From Fumia sp045121595 (lineage in GTDB: Bacteria; Bacillota; Clostridia; Oscillospirales; Ruminococcaceae): a stretch of 64,000 bases of DNA. Positions 22,079 to 30,861 of the stretch are shown here, piece by piece. The stretch lies in NCBI GenBank assembly GCA_045121595.1, contig JBGVGI010000090.1, forward strand, positions 1 through 64,000, in the 5' to 3' direction. The translations under genes and the position numbers were made by a program. Every line of letters begins with the position of its first letter. Position 1 is the first letter of the stretch. The notes under the pieces were generated by a model. That model was not told the origin of the DNA. It worked only from the letters and a program-made list of their open reading frames with translations, and searched no databases.

Positions 22079-22990
22079 ATGACTTTAACAGATTTACAAA
22101 AAGAAATATTAAAACTGAAAAAAGAAAAGGGTGCCGTTATTTTAGCACATAGCTATCAGACTCCCGATATACTTGAAATAGCGGATTTTACGGGGGACTC
22201 CTTTAAGCTTTCCACTATTGCAAAGGATTTAAAGGAAAATCTCGTTATTCTCTGCGGTGTAAAATTTATGGCGGAAACAGTCAAAATTTTATCCCCAGAA
22301 AAAACCGTTATAATGCCCGTACCCGAGGCTACTTGTCCTATGGCTGAACAGATTTCTCCTGAAAGGGTAAAGGCATTTAAAGAAGAAAACCCCGACGTTG
22401 CGGTTGTGGCATATATCAACACTACGGCGGCTCTTAAAGCTTGTTGCGACGTATGTGTTACTTCCTCGAGTGCATTAAAGATTGTAAATAACATTGACGC
22501 TAAAAAAATTCTCTTTATCCCCGATAAAAATTTGGGTTCTTTTATTAAAGACAAGGTAAAAGACAAAGAAGTAATTTTATGGGACGGATATTGTCCCGTA
22601 CATAACGAAATCATCGAAGAAGAGTGTGTAAAGGCAAAAGCTTTACATCCTGAAGCTAAGCTTTTAATGCATCCTGAAATACCGCTTGAAAGCGTTAAAT
22701 ATGCCGACGTTACGGGCTCTACTGCAGATATTATAAACTATGCACTTAATAACGATGAGGATTGTATCATAGGTACGGAACTTGCAGTGCTTCAGTATTT
22801 AAAACTCAAAAGACCCGAGAGAAATTACTATCCTCTTTCTAAAAAACTTATCTGTGCCGATATGAAGCTTACAACGCTTACTGACGTTTATAATGCTTTA
22901 AAAGGAAATGGGGAAGAAGTAATACTTCCTGAGGATTTGCGTCTTAAAGCGAAAAAACCTATTGATGCTATGATTAAACTTGGTTCTTGA
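22079..22990 (+). CDS. nadA: Quinolinate synthase
   Basis: A 303-residue NadA that condenses iminoaspartate with dihydroxyacetone phosphate to quinolinate for NAD. The three [4Fe-4S] cysteines are present: in PVPEATCPMA (about 83), WDGYCPVH (about 170) and KKLICADMK (about 260). AGGAG lies before the ATG, 10 bases after cysK. The usual partners nadB and nadC are not in the window. The stop codon overlaps the promoter of the FMN riboswitch. Confidence 0.95.
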   Translation: MTLTDLQKEILKLKKEKGAVILAHSYQTPDILEIADFTGDSFKLSTIAKDLKENLVILCGVKFMAETVKILSPEKTVIMPVPEATCPMAEQISPERVKAFKEENPDVAVVAYINTTAALKACCDVCVTSSSALKIVNNIDAKKILFIPDKNLGSFIKDKVKDKEVILWDGYCPVHNEIIEEECVKAKALHPEAKLLMHPEIPLESVKYADVTGSTADIINYALNNDEDCIIGTELAVLQYLKLKRPERNYYPLSKKLICADMKLTTLTDVYNALKGNGEEVILPEDLRLKAKKPIDAMIKLGS

Positions 22991-23015
22991 CAGTTTAATT
23001 TAAAAAGTATATAAT
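22987..23015 (+). promoter_or_regulatory. Consensus promoter of the ribU transcript
   Basis: Perfect TTGACA (22987-22992) and perfect TATAAT (23010-23015) with 17-base spacing; the -35 overlaps the nadA stop codon. Confidence 0.88.
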
Positions 23016-23021
23016 TTAATT

Positions 23022-23126
23022 GTCTTCAGGGCAGGGTGTAATTCCCGACTGGCGGTAAAGTCCGCGAGCGTTATGCTGATTCGGTGAAATTCCGAAACCA
23101 ACAGTAAAGTCTGGATGAAAGAGGAC
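23022..23126 (+). promoter_or_regulatory. FMN riboswitch (RFN element)
   Basis: The conserved blocks of the RFN aptamer are present in order: TCTTCAGGGCAGGGTG, AATTCCCGACTGGCGGT, AAAGTCCGCGAGCG, the variable GATTCGGTGAAATTCCGAAACC hairpin, AACAGTAAAGTCTGGATG and AAAGAGGA. FMN binding should favour the terminator at 23144 and lower expression of the riboflavin transporter when flavin is plentiful. Confidence 0.96.
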
Positions 23127-23143
23127 TTACATTTTGTTTTCTT

Positions 23144-23173
23144 ATGCCTGAAGTTTAACTTCGGGCATTTTTT
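23144..23173 (+). terminator. Riboswitch-controlled terminator
   Basis: ATGCCTGAAG-TTTAA-CTTCGGGCAT followed by TTTTT, located between the aptamer and the ribosome binding site of ribU, as expected for transcriptional control. Confidence 0.85.
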
Positions 23174-23192
23174 ATTGAAAGAAGGTTTTATT

Positions 23193-23837
23193 ATGAACTC
23201 AAAAACTAAAAAAATCGTACTTATTTCTATGTTTTCGGCAATAGCTTTACTGCTTGTGACTGTATTCAGAATTCCCGTAGTGTTGTTCTTGAAATACGAG
23301 CCTAAAGATGTTATAATAACTGTCGGCGGATTTATTTTAGGACCACTCGCTTCGTTCTTTATTTCACTTGTTGTTTCTCTTATCGAGATGGTTACCATAA
23401 GTGATACGGGAATCATCGGTTGTATAATGAATATAATTTCAAGTTGTGCGTTTGCATGTACTGCAGCAGCTTTTTATAAAGCGAAACGTACGATGAACGG
23501 TGCCGTTATGGGACTTACTGTTGCAAGTGTGTTCACGGTTATAGTTATGCTTTTGTGGAATTACTTCATAACACCGATTTATATGGGATACCCAAGAGAA
23601 GCAATAGCAGAGCTTTTAATCCCTGCATTCTTGCCTTTTAACGCCATTAAAGTAATACTCAATTCAACTATTACTCTTATACTCTATAAACCGCTTGTTA
23701 CGGCGCTCAGGAAAGCTAAGCTTATACCTGAGTCTCAGGGTGACCCTAACAGTAAAAAGGTACCGTATATTTTAGTAGCACTGATATCACTCGCTATAAT
23801 TATCTGTTGCGCATTTTTGATTTCGATTTTAAATTAA
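23193..23837 (+). CDS. ribU: Riboflavin ECF transporter substrate-binding subunit RibU
   Basis: A 214-residue integral membrane S-component that imports riboflavin together with the shared EcfA/EcfA'/EcfT module, which is not in this window. About six hydrophobic segments are visible, with the FKYEP-like LKYEPKDVIITVGGFILGPLA region and TPIYMGYPREA typical of RibU. GAAAGAAGG precedes the ATG at 23193; an upstream in-frame start lies within the riboswitch and is rejected. Regulation by the FMN riboswitch confirms the substrate. Confidence 0.94.
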   Translation: MNSKTKKIVLISMFSAIALLLVTVFRIPVVLFLKYEPKDVIITVGGFILGPLASFFISLVVSLIEMVTISDTGIIGCIMNIISSCAFACTAAAFYKAKRTMNGAVMGLTVASVFTVIVMLLWNYFITPIYMGYPREAIAELLIPAFLPFNAIKVILNSTITLILYKPLVTALRKAKLIPESQGDPNSKKVPYILVALISLAIIICCAFLISILN

Positions 23838-23849
23838 CAGGAGATTACC

Positions 23850-24659
23850 ATGTATAAAATTATCGTTGCAGACGTTGACGGAACACTTGCTAAACTTGGC
23901 AGTGGAGAAGTATCTAAAGAGGTTATTGATACTCTTATAAAGGCTCAGGAGCAGGGAATTAAGCTTGTTGTAGCAACGGGCAGACCCTTTCAGGGACTTA
24001 AAGCCATTGCTGACGCTTTGAAAATCGGCGATTTTGGCGGATACGCCGTAGGTTTTAACGGTGCGGTTACCTATGAATTGCCGTCAGGTGAAATAATAAA
24101 TCAGGCGTCTTTAAACCTTGAATACCTTCCCGAAGTTTTAAAACTTGCATTTGACTGTGGTTTTAATTTCTCAACCTATAAAGATTCTGATGCTTATATT
24201 CAAGACCCAGAGGAAAAATATCTTAAATTTGTGGCAAGCGCAGAAAGACTCAATAGGGTGAAAAGAGATTTAATTAATGATCCCGTTGATTTTGAAATAC
24301 CGAAAATTTTAATTTCAGGTGAACCTGAAGCTATTGCCAAAAAAGAACCCGTTTTTAAAGAAAAATTCGGTGCATACTTTAACATTTTCCGTTCTGAGCC
24401 TTTCCTTCTGGAAATTTTACCGCTTGACGTTGATAAAAGGTATGCTATAAAACGTCTTATTGAAAAGCTTGATATAAAACGTGAAGAATTAATGGCAATA
24501 GGCGACGGCTTTAACGATATCACTATGATTGAATTTGCAGGTCTTGGCGTTGCTATGGGTAATGCTTCGGACGAAGTTAAGAAATATGCAGACTTTGTAA
24601 CCCTCACAAATGCAGAAGATGGGGTTGCTTACGCTGTAAAGAAATTTGCTTTACAATAA
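23850..24659 (+). CDS. Cof-type HAD-IIB family phosphatase
   Basis: A 269-residue HAD hydrolase. Motif I is VDVDGTLAKL-like (DVDGTLAKLG near residue 7), motif II is the threonine in VVATGRPFQG, and motifs III/IV are the lysine in DKRYAIK and GDGFNDITMIEFAG (about 217), with the type IIB cap between. Cof-like enzymes dephosphorylate sugar phosphates or cofactor precursors such as flavin phosphates; position 12 bases after ribU suggests a link with flavin metabolism, but that is inference. Confidence 0.9.
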   Translation: MYKIIVADVDGTLAKLGSGEVSKEVIDTLIKAQEQGIKLVVATGRPFQGLKAIADALKIGDFGGYAVGFNGAVTYELPSGEIINQASLNLEYLPEVLKLAFDCGFNFSTYKDSDAYIQDPEEKYLKFVASAERLNRVKRDLINDPVDFEIPKILISGEPEAIAKKEPVFKEKFGAYFNIFRSEPFLLEILPLDVDKRYAIKRLIEKLDIKREELMAIGDGFNDITMIEFAGLGVAMGNASDEVKKYADFVTLTNAEDGVAYAVKKFALQ

Positions 24660-24661
24660 TT

Positions 24662-24689
24662 AAAGCCCCATAATCAGGGGCTTTTTGCT
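24662..24689 (+). terminator. Terminator between the HAD phosphatase and sigG
   Basis: AAAGCCCC-ATAATCA-GGGGCTTTTT; the symmetrical A/T runs can end both convergent transcripts. Confidence 0.85.
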
Positions 24690-25458
24690 ATACTTCACCT
24701 TTAACTTTTTGTAAGGCGTTTTTTTCAAGTCTTGATACCTGAGCTTGAGAAATACCTATTTCTTTTGAAACTTCTACCTGAGTTTTTCCCTTAAAAAAAC
24801 GTAAATCAATGATTTTTTTCTCTCTTTCGTTAAGCTTTAACAGTGCATCCTTAATTGCTATTTCGTTAACCCAGTTTCCATCGTCGGAGTTATCTGAAAC
24901 CTGGTCAAGAACGTATATGGTATCACCTCCATCGGAGAAAACGGGTTCGTAAAGTGATACGGGGTCAACTATTGCTTCAAGAGCTAAAACTACGTCCTGC
25001 TTTTTTACTTCCAGTTCTTTGGCAATTTCTATAACTGTTGCCTCTCTTCCGAGTTTTTCCGATAGTTTTTCCTTAGTCTGCATAGCTTTATACGCTAAAT
25101 CTTTTAAGGAACGGCTTACGCGTACGGGGTTATAATCTCTTAAATATCTCCTGATTTCTCCTATAATCATCGGTACGGCGTAAGTGGAAAACTTTACGTT
25201 TTGTGTTATATCAAAATTGTCAATTGCCTTAATCAGTCCTATCGTGCCTACCTGAAAAAGGTCGTCAGGATTTTCGCCTCGGTTTGTAAAACGTTGAATT
25301 ACGCTTAAAACAAGCCTTAAATTGCCATTTATCAGTTTTTCTCTTGCCGTAACGTCACCGTTTTTCATAGCTTTTAAAAGCTCGGTTTTCTCTTTTTCTT
25401 TTAAAACTGTGAGCTTTGAAGTATTAATTCCGCAGATTTCCACTTTATTACCGTACAC
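24688..25458 (-). CDS. sigG: Sporulation sigma factor SigG (late forespore)
   Basis: A 256-residue sigma factor of the SigF/SigB/SigG group that directs late forespore genes after engulfment. The N-terminus MYGNKVEICGINTSKL is highly characteristic of SigG. Region 2 is seen in NGNLRLVLSVIQRF and DDLFQVGTIGLIKAIDNFD, and region 4 ends with the helix-turn-helix TQVEVSKEIGISQAQVSRLEK. AGGAGGAAT precedes the ATG. In many Bacillota it follows spoIIGA-sigE; here it stands alone, convergent to the HAD gene and divergent from hflX. Confidence 0.96.
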   Translation of the reverse strand: MYGNKVEICGINTSKLTVLKEKEKTELLKAMKNGDVTAREKLINGNLRLVLSVIQRFTNRGENPDDLFQVGTIGLIKAIDNFDITQNVKFSTYAVPMIIGEIRRYLRDYNPVRVSRSLKDLAYKAMQTKEKLSEKLGREATVIEIAKELEVKKQDVVLALEAIVDPVSLYEPVFSDGGDTIYVLDQVSDNSDDGNWVNEIAIKDALLKLNEREKKIIDLRFFKGKTQVEVSKEIGISQAQVSRLEKNALQKVKGEV

Positions 25459-25548
25459 ATTATTCCTCCTAAACTTTTAAATAAAGTATAGACAGTTTGA
25501 TAGTGTAAGATACAAACGGAAAAAATTACATCTGAAAGGAGTATCACA

Positions 25549-26787
25549 ATGAATGAATTAAGACAAAAAGCAGTAACCGTAGCAATAGATACGGGTGAAT
25601 ACGACGTTTTAACTTCACTTCTTGAACTGGAAGAATTATGCGATACTGCGGGTGCCGACGTTGTGACTTCTTTCACCCAAAACAGAGAAAGTGCCGATAA
25701 GGCTACTTTTATCGGTAGCGGAAAGCTTTATGAAATCAAAGATTATATCGAAGAAAACGGTGCCGATATTTTAGTTTTTGACAGTGAGCTTTCGGGAAGT
25801 CAGATAAGAAACATCGAAGAAATCGTTGATATAAGAGTTGTAGACCGCACGATGCTTATACTTGATATATTTGCAGGACGTGCAAAGAGCAGTGAAGGTA
25901 AGCTTCAGGTTGAACTTGCCCAACAAAAATACCGTCTGCCAAGACTTACGGGTATGGGTAAAAGTCTTTCAAGACTTGGTGGCGGTATTGGTACGAGAGG
26001 TCCCGGTGAAACCAAGCTTGAGACCGACAAACGCCATATAAGAAGACGTATAAACGCACTTGAAGAAGAACTGCGTGATATGGAAGAACGCCGTGCAAGG
26101 GTGCGTGAGCGCCGCAAAAAGCAAAGCGTTATTACAATTGCTATCGTGGGTTATACAAACGTCGGAAAATCAACCCTTTTAAATCTTCTGACCGATGCGG
26201 GTGTTTATGCCAAAAATCAACTTTTTGCAACTCTTGACCCAACTGCCCGTGAGCTTGTTTTACCTGACGGTCAACACGCGGTTATCGTTGATACTGTAGG
26301 ACTTATAAGACGATTACCGCATCAGCTTGTAGAGGCTTTTAAGTCGACACTTGAGGAAGCGGCTGCTGCCGACGTTATTTTAAACGTCTGTGATGCTTCG
26401 AATGAAAATTTAAAAGAACAGCTTGAAGTTACAAAGAACCTTTTATGTGAATTAGGGTGCGGTGATACACCTGTTATTACAGTTTACAACAAAGCTGACC
26501 TTTTGGACGAAATCCCCGAAAGCACGGGTGAAAGAGCAGTTTTCACTTCGGCTAAAGACGATATAGGTATTGAAAGACTTTTAAATCTTATATCCGAAGT
26601 TTTATCAGGCTCAATGCAGAAAGTAACCCTTTTAATTCCTTATGACAAAGGATATCTTTTAAGCAAAATAAGAGAGCAGGGAAAGGTTTTCAGTGAAGAG
26701 TTTACCGAAAACGGGACCCTTGTAGACGCCCTTATTGAAAAGAAAATTTTAAAACTTATAAGCCCTTATATTACCACATCCGAGTGA
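25549..26787 (+). CDS. hflX: Ribosome-associated GTPase HflX
   Basis: A 412-residue GTPase that binds the 50S subunit and splits or rescues stalled ribosomes under stress. The N-terminal HflX domain carries FIGSGKLYEIK and the family signature RLGGGIGTRGPGETKLE (about 144-160); a helical linker rich in Arg/Glu follows; the G domain has GYTNVGKSTL (about 199), DTVGLIRRLP and NKAD. AAAGGAG precedes the ATG. A terminator overlaps its 3' end, separating it from spoIIIAA. Confidence 0.95.
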   Translation: MNELRQKAVTVAIDTGEYDVLTSLLELEELCDTAGADVVTSFTQNRESADKATFIGSGKLYEIKDYIEENGADILVFDSELSGSQIRNIEEIVDIRVVDRTMLILDIFAGRAKSSEGKLQVELAQQKYRLPRLTGMGKSLSRLGGGIGTRGPGETKLETDKRHIRRRINALEEELRDMEERRARVRERRKKQSVITIAIVGYTNVGKSTLLNLLTDAGVYAKNQLFATLDPTARELVLPDGQHAVIVDTVGLIRRLPHQLVEAFKSTLEEAAAADVILNVCDASNENLKEQLEVTKNLLCELGCGDTPVITVYNKADLLDEIPESTGERAVFTSAKDDIGIERLLNLISEVLSGSMQKVTLLIPYDKGYLLSKIREQGKVFSEEFTENGTLVDALIEKKILKLISPYITTSE

Positions 26788-26801
26788 TGTGGTATTTTTT
26801 T
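26773..26801 (+). terminator. Terminator at the end of hflX
   Basis: ACCACATC-CGAGT-GATGTGGT followed by ATTTTTTT; the stem overlaps the last codons. Confidence 0.85.
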
Positions 26802-26851
26802 GTAATAATTTTCTCGGACAAGGAATATATTTAACCGAAAGGAAGGATAAA

Positions 26852-27670
26852 ATGAAAGAAATTTTCGAGATAATGAGTTATTTTCCTGACAGGTTAAAAT
26901 TCTGTTTAACGGATATTGAACTAAGTAAACTTTCAGAGATAAGGGTAAGACGTGACAAGCCTTTAAATCTTGTTTTCACAGATAAAAGCATCTTTTTAAA
27001 CTGTATCGTTACCAGAGAAGAAATGGAATACATATTTAAAAGCATTTGCGAGTATTCAATTCACAGTTTTGAAAAGGATATAAATTCAGGGTTTATAACC
27101 TTAAAAGGCGGACACAGAGTAGGAATCTGCGGAATAAAAACAGGCGGCTTTATCAGTGAAGTCACTTCGTTTAATTTCAGAATTGCAAGATGTGTTTTAA
27201 ATGCTTCGGGAGAATTTACCGATTTTTTATATAAAGATTCATTACCGTCTTTAATTGTGTTTGGTGCGCCAAACTGCGGTAAAACCACCTTTTTGCGTGA
27301 CGTAATTAAAAAACTTTCTGATAAAAAGATAAAAGTTTCAGTTATTGACGAAAGACGGGAATTCGGAGAAAATCTTGGAAACTGTACTGACGTTTTTTCA
27401 GGATACCAGAAACACGACGGTATGCAAATTGCTTTAAGAACTATGTCGCCGCAGATAATTGCAATTGACGAAATAGGGTCTGTAAGTGAAACTGAAGGAA
27501 TACTTATGAGTGTGAATTCGGGTGTTTCGATACTTGCTTCGGCACATGCAGAAAGTTTTGAGCAACTTAAAAAGCGTCCACAGATTAAAATGCTTTTTGA
27601 CAACTTAGTTTTTGACTATGCAGTTGAGCTTAAAGCAATATGTAAAGTCGAGAGGATAATAAAATGTTAA
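26852..27670 (+). CDS. spoIIIAA: Stage III sporulation ATPase SpoIIIAA
   Basis: A 272-residue cytoplasmic ATPase related to secretion ATPases, thought to power the SpoIIIA-SpoIIQ channel between mother cell and forespore. Walker A is GAPNCGKTTFLRD (about 138), Walker B is IIAIDEIG, and the segment KGGHRVGICG precedes them as in other SpoIIIAA. GGAAGGA lies before the ATG at 26852; an upstream in-frame start would run through the hflX terminator. The stop overlaps spoIIIAB by 7 bases. Confidence 0.95.
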   Translation: MKEIFEIMSYFPDRLKFCLTDIELSKLSEIRVRRDKPLNLVFTDKSIFLNCIVTREEMEYIFKSICEYSIHSFEKDINSGFITLKGGHRVGICGIKTGGFISEVTSFNFRIARCVLNASGEFTDFLYKDSLPSLIVFGAPNCGKTTFLRDVIKKLSDKKIKVSVIDERREFGENLGNCTDVFSGYQKHDGMQIALRTMSPQIIAIDEIGSVSETEGILMSVNSGVSILASAHAESFEQLKKRPQIKMLFDNLVFDYAVELKAICKVERIIKC

Positions 27671-28140
27671 AGATAATCGGTATGATTCTAATCTTTTTAA
27701 GTGCCTCGGGAACGGGGTTTACGTTGTCTTTTTCGATTTATGAAAAAAGGCAGAGACTTATTCTTATCAAAAAGCTTGTAAATGAGTTTATTGCAGATTT
27801 AAGCTTTAAGAAAACACCCGTGCTAAGCCTTATCGAAAGGCTTAAAAATGACAGTGATTTTGAAAAACTTCAATTCTTAAAAAGCTTTAGCAAAGATGAT
27901 TTTAGCGGTGAAAAAGATAATTACAAAAATTTATCAAAAGAGGAAAGAGTTTTAATTAAAGAGTTTTTTAAAATCATAGGCAACAGTGCAACTGATACCC
28001 AGATTAATCTTTTAAAAGATTTAAAATCAAGAACGGAAGATATGATTAATAAAGCTTCGGAAGAAAGTCGTGAAAGAGGAAAACTTTTTTCTATGGGCGG
28101 AATTCTTACGGGAATTTTTATCGTGATTTTAGTTATATAG
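27664..28140 (+). CDS. spoIIIAB: Stage III sporulation protein SpoIIIAB
   Basis: A 158-residue membrane-anchored protein with one N-terminal hydrophobic segment, a long charged coiled region (about 30-140) and a hydrophobic C-terminal segment, matching SpoIIIAB, which resembles the type II secretion protein GspF. It overlaps spoIIIAA and precedes spoIIIAC by 10 bases. Its expected role is in the mother-cell membrane at the engulfed forespore. Confidence 0.93.
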   Translation: MLKIIGMILIFLSASGTGFTLSFSIYEKRQRLILIKKLVNEFIADLSFKKTPVLSLIERLKNDSDFEKLQFLKSFSKDDFSGEKDNYKNLSKEERVLIKEFFKIIGNSATDTQINLLKDLKSRTEDMINKASEESRERGKLFSMGGILTGIFIVILVI

Positions 28141-28150
28141 GAGAAAAAAT

Positions 28151-28348
28151 ATGGAAGTTGATTTGATTTTTAAAATTGCCGCAATAGGGATTATTGTAGC
28201 GGTTTTAAATCAGGTTTTAATACGGTCAGGCAGAGAAGAGCAGGGGATGATGACAACCCTTGCAGGACTTATTGTGGTGCTTATGATGATTGTCACACAG
28301 ATCAGTGACTTGTTTTCCACCATAAAGCAACTTTTTGGATTGTACTGA
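28151..28348 (+). CDS. spoIIIAC: Stage III sporulation protein SpoIIIAC
   Basis: A 65-residue protein with two membrane helices, the usual size for SpoIIIAC. The sequence ISDLFSTIKQLFGLY at the end and RSGREEQG between helices are typical. AGGAG precedes the ATG. It is followed by spoIIIAD one base after its stop codon. Confidence 0.93.
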   Translation: MEVDLIFKIAAIGIIVAVLNQVLIRSGREEQGMMTTLAGLIVVLMMIVTQISDLFSTIKQLFGLY

Positions 28349-28349
28349 T

Positions 28350-28739
28350 ATGAACGTTATTTCTATAGTCGGAACGTGTGTTGTAACTGCTATGTTTTCT
28401 CTGCTTTTAAAGCAATACAAACCTGAGTTTTCGTTAGCAGTATCGGTTTTGGGGACGGTTTTTATCTTTTCACTGATACTTTTTCAGATGATACCACTTT
28501 TCTCAACAGTAAGAAGCATTATGACAAGGAGCAATTTTTCGTACGGATACGTGAAAATAATTCTTAAAGCTCTGGGGATTTCCTACGTTGCGGAAACAGG
28601 AACCGAAATATGCAGAGAGTCAGGGCATCTCGCACTGGCTTCAAAAGTTGAACTTGCGGGGAAAACGGCAATTTTAATCATAGCAATACCGATGTTTGAA
28701 GAGCTTTTAAAGCTTTCACTTGACCTTATACACCTTTAG
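28350..28739 (+). CDS. spoIIIAD: Stage III sporulation protein SpoIIIAD
   Basis: A 129-residue membrane protein with about three to four hydrophobic segments. The block YVKIILKALGISYVAETGTEICRE is diagnostic of SpoIIIAD. The ATG at 28350 is adjacent to the spoIIIAC stop codon, so translation is coupled; an in-frame TTG inside spoIIIAC is less likely. Confidence 0.94.
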   Translation: MNVISIVGTCVVTAMFSLLLKQYKPEFSLAVSVLGTVFIFSLILFQMIPLFSTVRSIMTRSNFSYGYVKIILKALGISYVAETGTEICRESGHLALASKVELAGKTAILIIAIPMFEELLKLSLDLIHL

Positions 28740-28750
28740 AGGAAACTAAA

Positions 28751-29857
28751 ATGAAAAGGATATTATTAATCTTTATGTTATGTCTTGTTTTTCCTGTTAC
28801 CGTTTATGCGGCAGAAGACGAGCTTATAGAAAAGTCACTTTCTTTAAGTGGAATTGATGAACTTATTTCACTTCTGCCCGAACAAGGACAAGAATACTTC
28901 AGTAGTGGATTTGATGAAAAAAATACTGAAAATCTGACTCTTACAGGCACTTTTGAGTTTATTGTAACTCTCATAAAGGAAAAGTTTTTTAAACCCTTTA
29001 AACTGTTTTTAAGCATTACCGGGATAATTATTTTATCCTCTCTTGTCTTTGCGATGAAAGAGGGAGTTTCAAAAAATACAGTTTTTTCTGCAGTGATTTC
29101 ACTTTCAGTTTCTACTGTTCTTGCATCCTCGGTTATGGAATGTATCGAAAACTCTTCCCACAGTATAACAGATATGTCATACTTTCTGTTGAGTTTTATT
29201 CCCGTCTTTTCAGGAGTTACGGCGGCATCAGGAAAGGTAGCTTCCTCAATCGTGTATCACAGTACGGTGTTTGGTGCGGTACAGTTATTTTCTCAGGGTA
29301 TCGTTAAGATAATAATTCCGCTCGTCGGGATTTTTCTTGCTATAAGCATCGTCGGAGCTTCGCTTGGCGTTTTTAACGTAGACGGACTTACAAAGTCTTT
29401 GAAAACAGTGTCAACCTGGCTTTTAACCTTTTGTATGACTGTATTTGTGGGGCTTTTAACGATAAAAGGTGTGGTATCAACCTCGGCAGATACTGTATCA
29501 GTAAAAGCCACAAAGTTTGTTATAAGCACTTTCATACCTATCGTCGGCGGTGCTCTGAGCGAAGCTTACAGTTCACTTTCGGGGTGTATGAGTGTTGTTA
29601 AAAGTACAGTTGGAGTATTCGGTATAGTTGCAATTGTCATAAGTTATATGCCGATGGTCATTGAAATAATTCTTGTGAAAGCTTCCGTTTCGTTATCGTC
29701 ATCTGTCGGAGAATTATTTGGAAGAAAAGAAGAGGTTTCAATTTTAAAATCTGTTTCTTCAGTGCTTTCTGTATTGCTTTCGGTGATACTTTGTTACGGT
29801 CTTATGATTACGGTATCAGTAACTGTTATTCTGATACTTTCAAACGGAGGGTCGTGA
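28751..29857 (+). CDS. spoIIIAE: Stage III sporulation protein SpoIIIAE
   Basis: A 368-residue multi-pass membrane protein with a cleavable-looking signal peptide (about 1-20, ending VYA-AEDE) and six to eight hydrophobic segments. The PVFSGVTAASGKVASS and SVSVKATKFVISTFIPIVGGALSEA regions match SpoIIIAE, the polytopic component of the channel. It ends in TGATG shared with spoIIIAF. Confidence 0.94.
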   Translation: MKRILLIFMLCLVFPVTVYAAEDELIEKSLSLSGIDELISLLPEQGQEYFSSGFDEKNTENLTLTGTFEFIVTLIKEKFFKPFKLFLSITGIIILSSLVFAMKEGVSKNTVFSAVISLSVSTVLASSVMECIENSSHSITDMSYFLLSFIPVFSGVTAASGKVASSIVYHSTVFGAVQLFSQGIVKIIIPLVGIFLAISIVGASLGVFNVDGLTKSLKTVSTWLLTFCMTVFVGLLTIKGVVSTSADTVSVKATKFVISTFIPIVGGALSEAYSSLSGCMSVVKSTVGVFGIVAIVISYMPMVIEIILVKASVSLSSSVGELFGRKEEVSILKSVSSVLSVLLSVILCYGLMITVSVTVILILSNGGS

Positions 29858-30348
29858 TGAATTCGATAAGGGAAACAGGATATATAATCTGTGTCGTTTT
29901 AGTGGTAACGGGAATATTTTCAATGCTGTTACCGTCGGGAAACACGGTAAAAAGTGTGAAATTTGCTATACATCTGTTTTTGATTATTTCGGTGGTTTCA
30001 CCCGTTTTTAACGTCAACGCCGATTTTTATAAAATGTCATACAGGTACGATATAACGGAAAATGAAACCTATACAAACCTCAACGAATTATATAACGACG
30101 GGATAATAAAAAGCTTTAAAAACGAGCTTATAATTATAACTGAGGCTATTTTTGAAAAATACGGCATCATTCCTGAAAAAATTGAAATTTTGACGAATGT
30201 TAATAGAAATCAAAGCATAGATATTACCAAAGTTAATATTACATTAAAAGCATCTTACAAAAATAAATGCGATAAAGCATACGAGGAAATCAAAGATTTA
30301 TTTATGGTAACACCAACGTTAATTTTTGAAGGGGAGCAGGATGGGTAA
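29857..30348 (+). CDS. spoIIIAF: Stage III sporulation protein SpoIIIAF
   Basis: A 163-residue protein with two N-terminal membrane helices (about 7-25 and 34-52) and a soluble alpha/beta ring-building domain (about 70-163). The start ATG at 29857 overlaps the spoIIIAE stop by one base and has GGAGG upstream; earlier in-frame starts lie inside spoIIIAE. The soluble domain carries the EKYGIIPEKIEI pattern common to the SpoIIIAF/AG/AH ring family. Confidence 0.92.
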   Translation: MNSIRETGYIICVVLVVTGIFSMLLPSGNTVKSVKFAIHLFLIISVVSPVFNVNADFYKMSYRYDITENETYTNLNELYNDGIIKSFKNELIIITEAIFEKYGIIPEKIEILTNVNRNQSIDITKVNITLKASYKNKCDKAYEEIKDLFMVTPTLIFEGEQDG

Positions 30349-30856
30349 AGTTTTAAAAATTTTTAAAAATTCTGATAAAAAAGCTAAATTTATAGTGATA
30401 TTAGGACTTCTTGGTATTTTTCTTATCTTTATTTCGCAGTTTCAGGTGTCAGGCGAAAAAGAAATTGCAGTGACAAAGGAAACCTGTTCTTCGGAAGAAT
30501 ATAAAAATCTGCTTGAAGAAGAGCTTGAAAAATTCATCTCGGATATTAAAGGTGCGGGGAAAACAAGAGTGCTTATAACCTTAAAGGGTAGCGGTGAAAC
30601 TAAATTTTTAAAAGAAAGTAAGTCCGAATTTTCCGATACTCAGAAAAGATTTGAGGAAAGTTACGTGCTTACGGATGGAAAAGAGGGGAGAAATACCGTT
30701 ATTGAGTCCCGTACAGATCCTGAAATAAAGGGGGTTTTGGTTATTTGCGAAGGGGCAGACAGTGTTTACGTTAAAAACGAGGTTTTAAACGCTGTTACAA
30801 CTGCTCTTGACATAGGTGCAAACCGCGTATATATTTCAAAGCGAGGAAAGGATTGA
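30341..30856 (+). CDS. spoIIIAG: Stage III sporulation protein SpoIIIAG
   Basis: A 171-residue protein with a single N-terminal membrane anchor (about 17-33) and an exported ring domain. GSG-like KGSGETKFL and the long insertion with GRNTVIESRTDPEIKGVLVICEGADS match SpoIIIAG, which forms a large ring in the intermembrane space. GGGAG precedes the ATG at 30341, which overlaps spoIIIAF by 8 bases. Confidence 0.94.
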   Translation: MGKVLKIFKNSDKKAKFIVILGLLGIFLIFISQFQVSGEKEIAVTKETCSSEEYKNLLEEELEKFISDIKGAGKTRVLITLKGSGETKFLKESKSEFSDTQKRFEESYVLTDGKEGRNTVIESRTDPEIKGVLVICEGADSVYVKNEVLNAVTTALDIGANRVYISKRGKD

Positions 30857-30861
30857 TTTTT

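Noticed and set aside
25459..25548. A SigF/SigG-type promoter upstream of sigG
   Set aside because: Sequences resembling GTATC and CTATACT are present at about the right spacing, but the -10 departs from the consensus too much to call.
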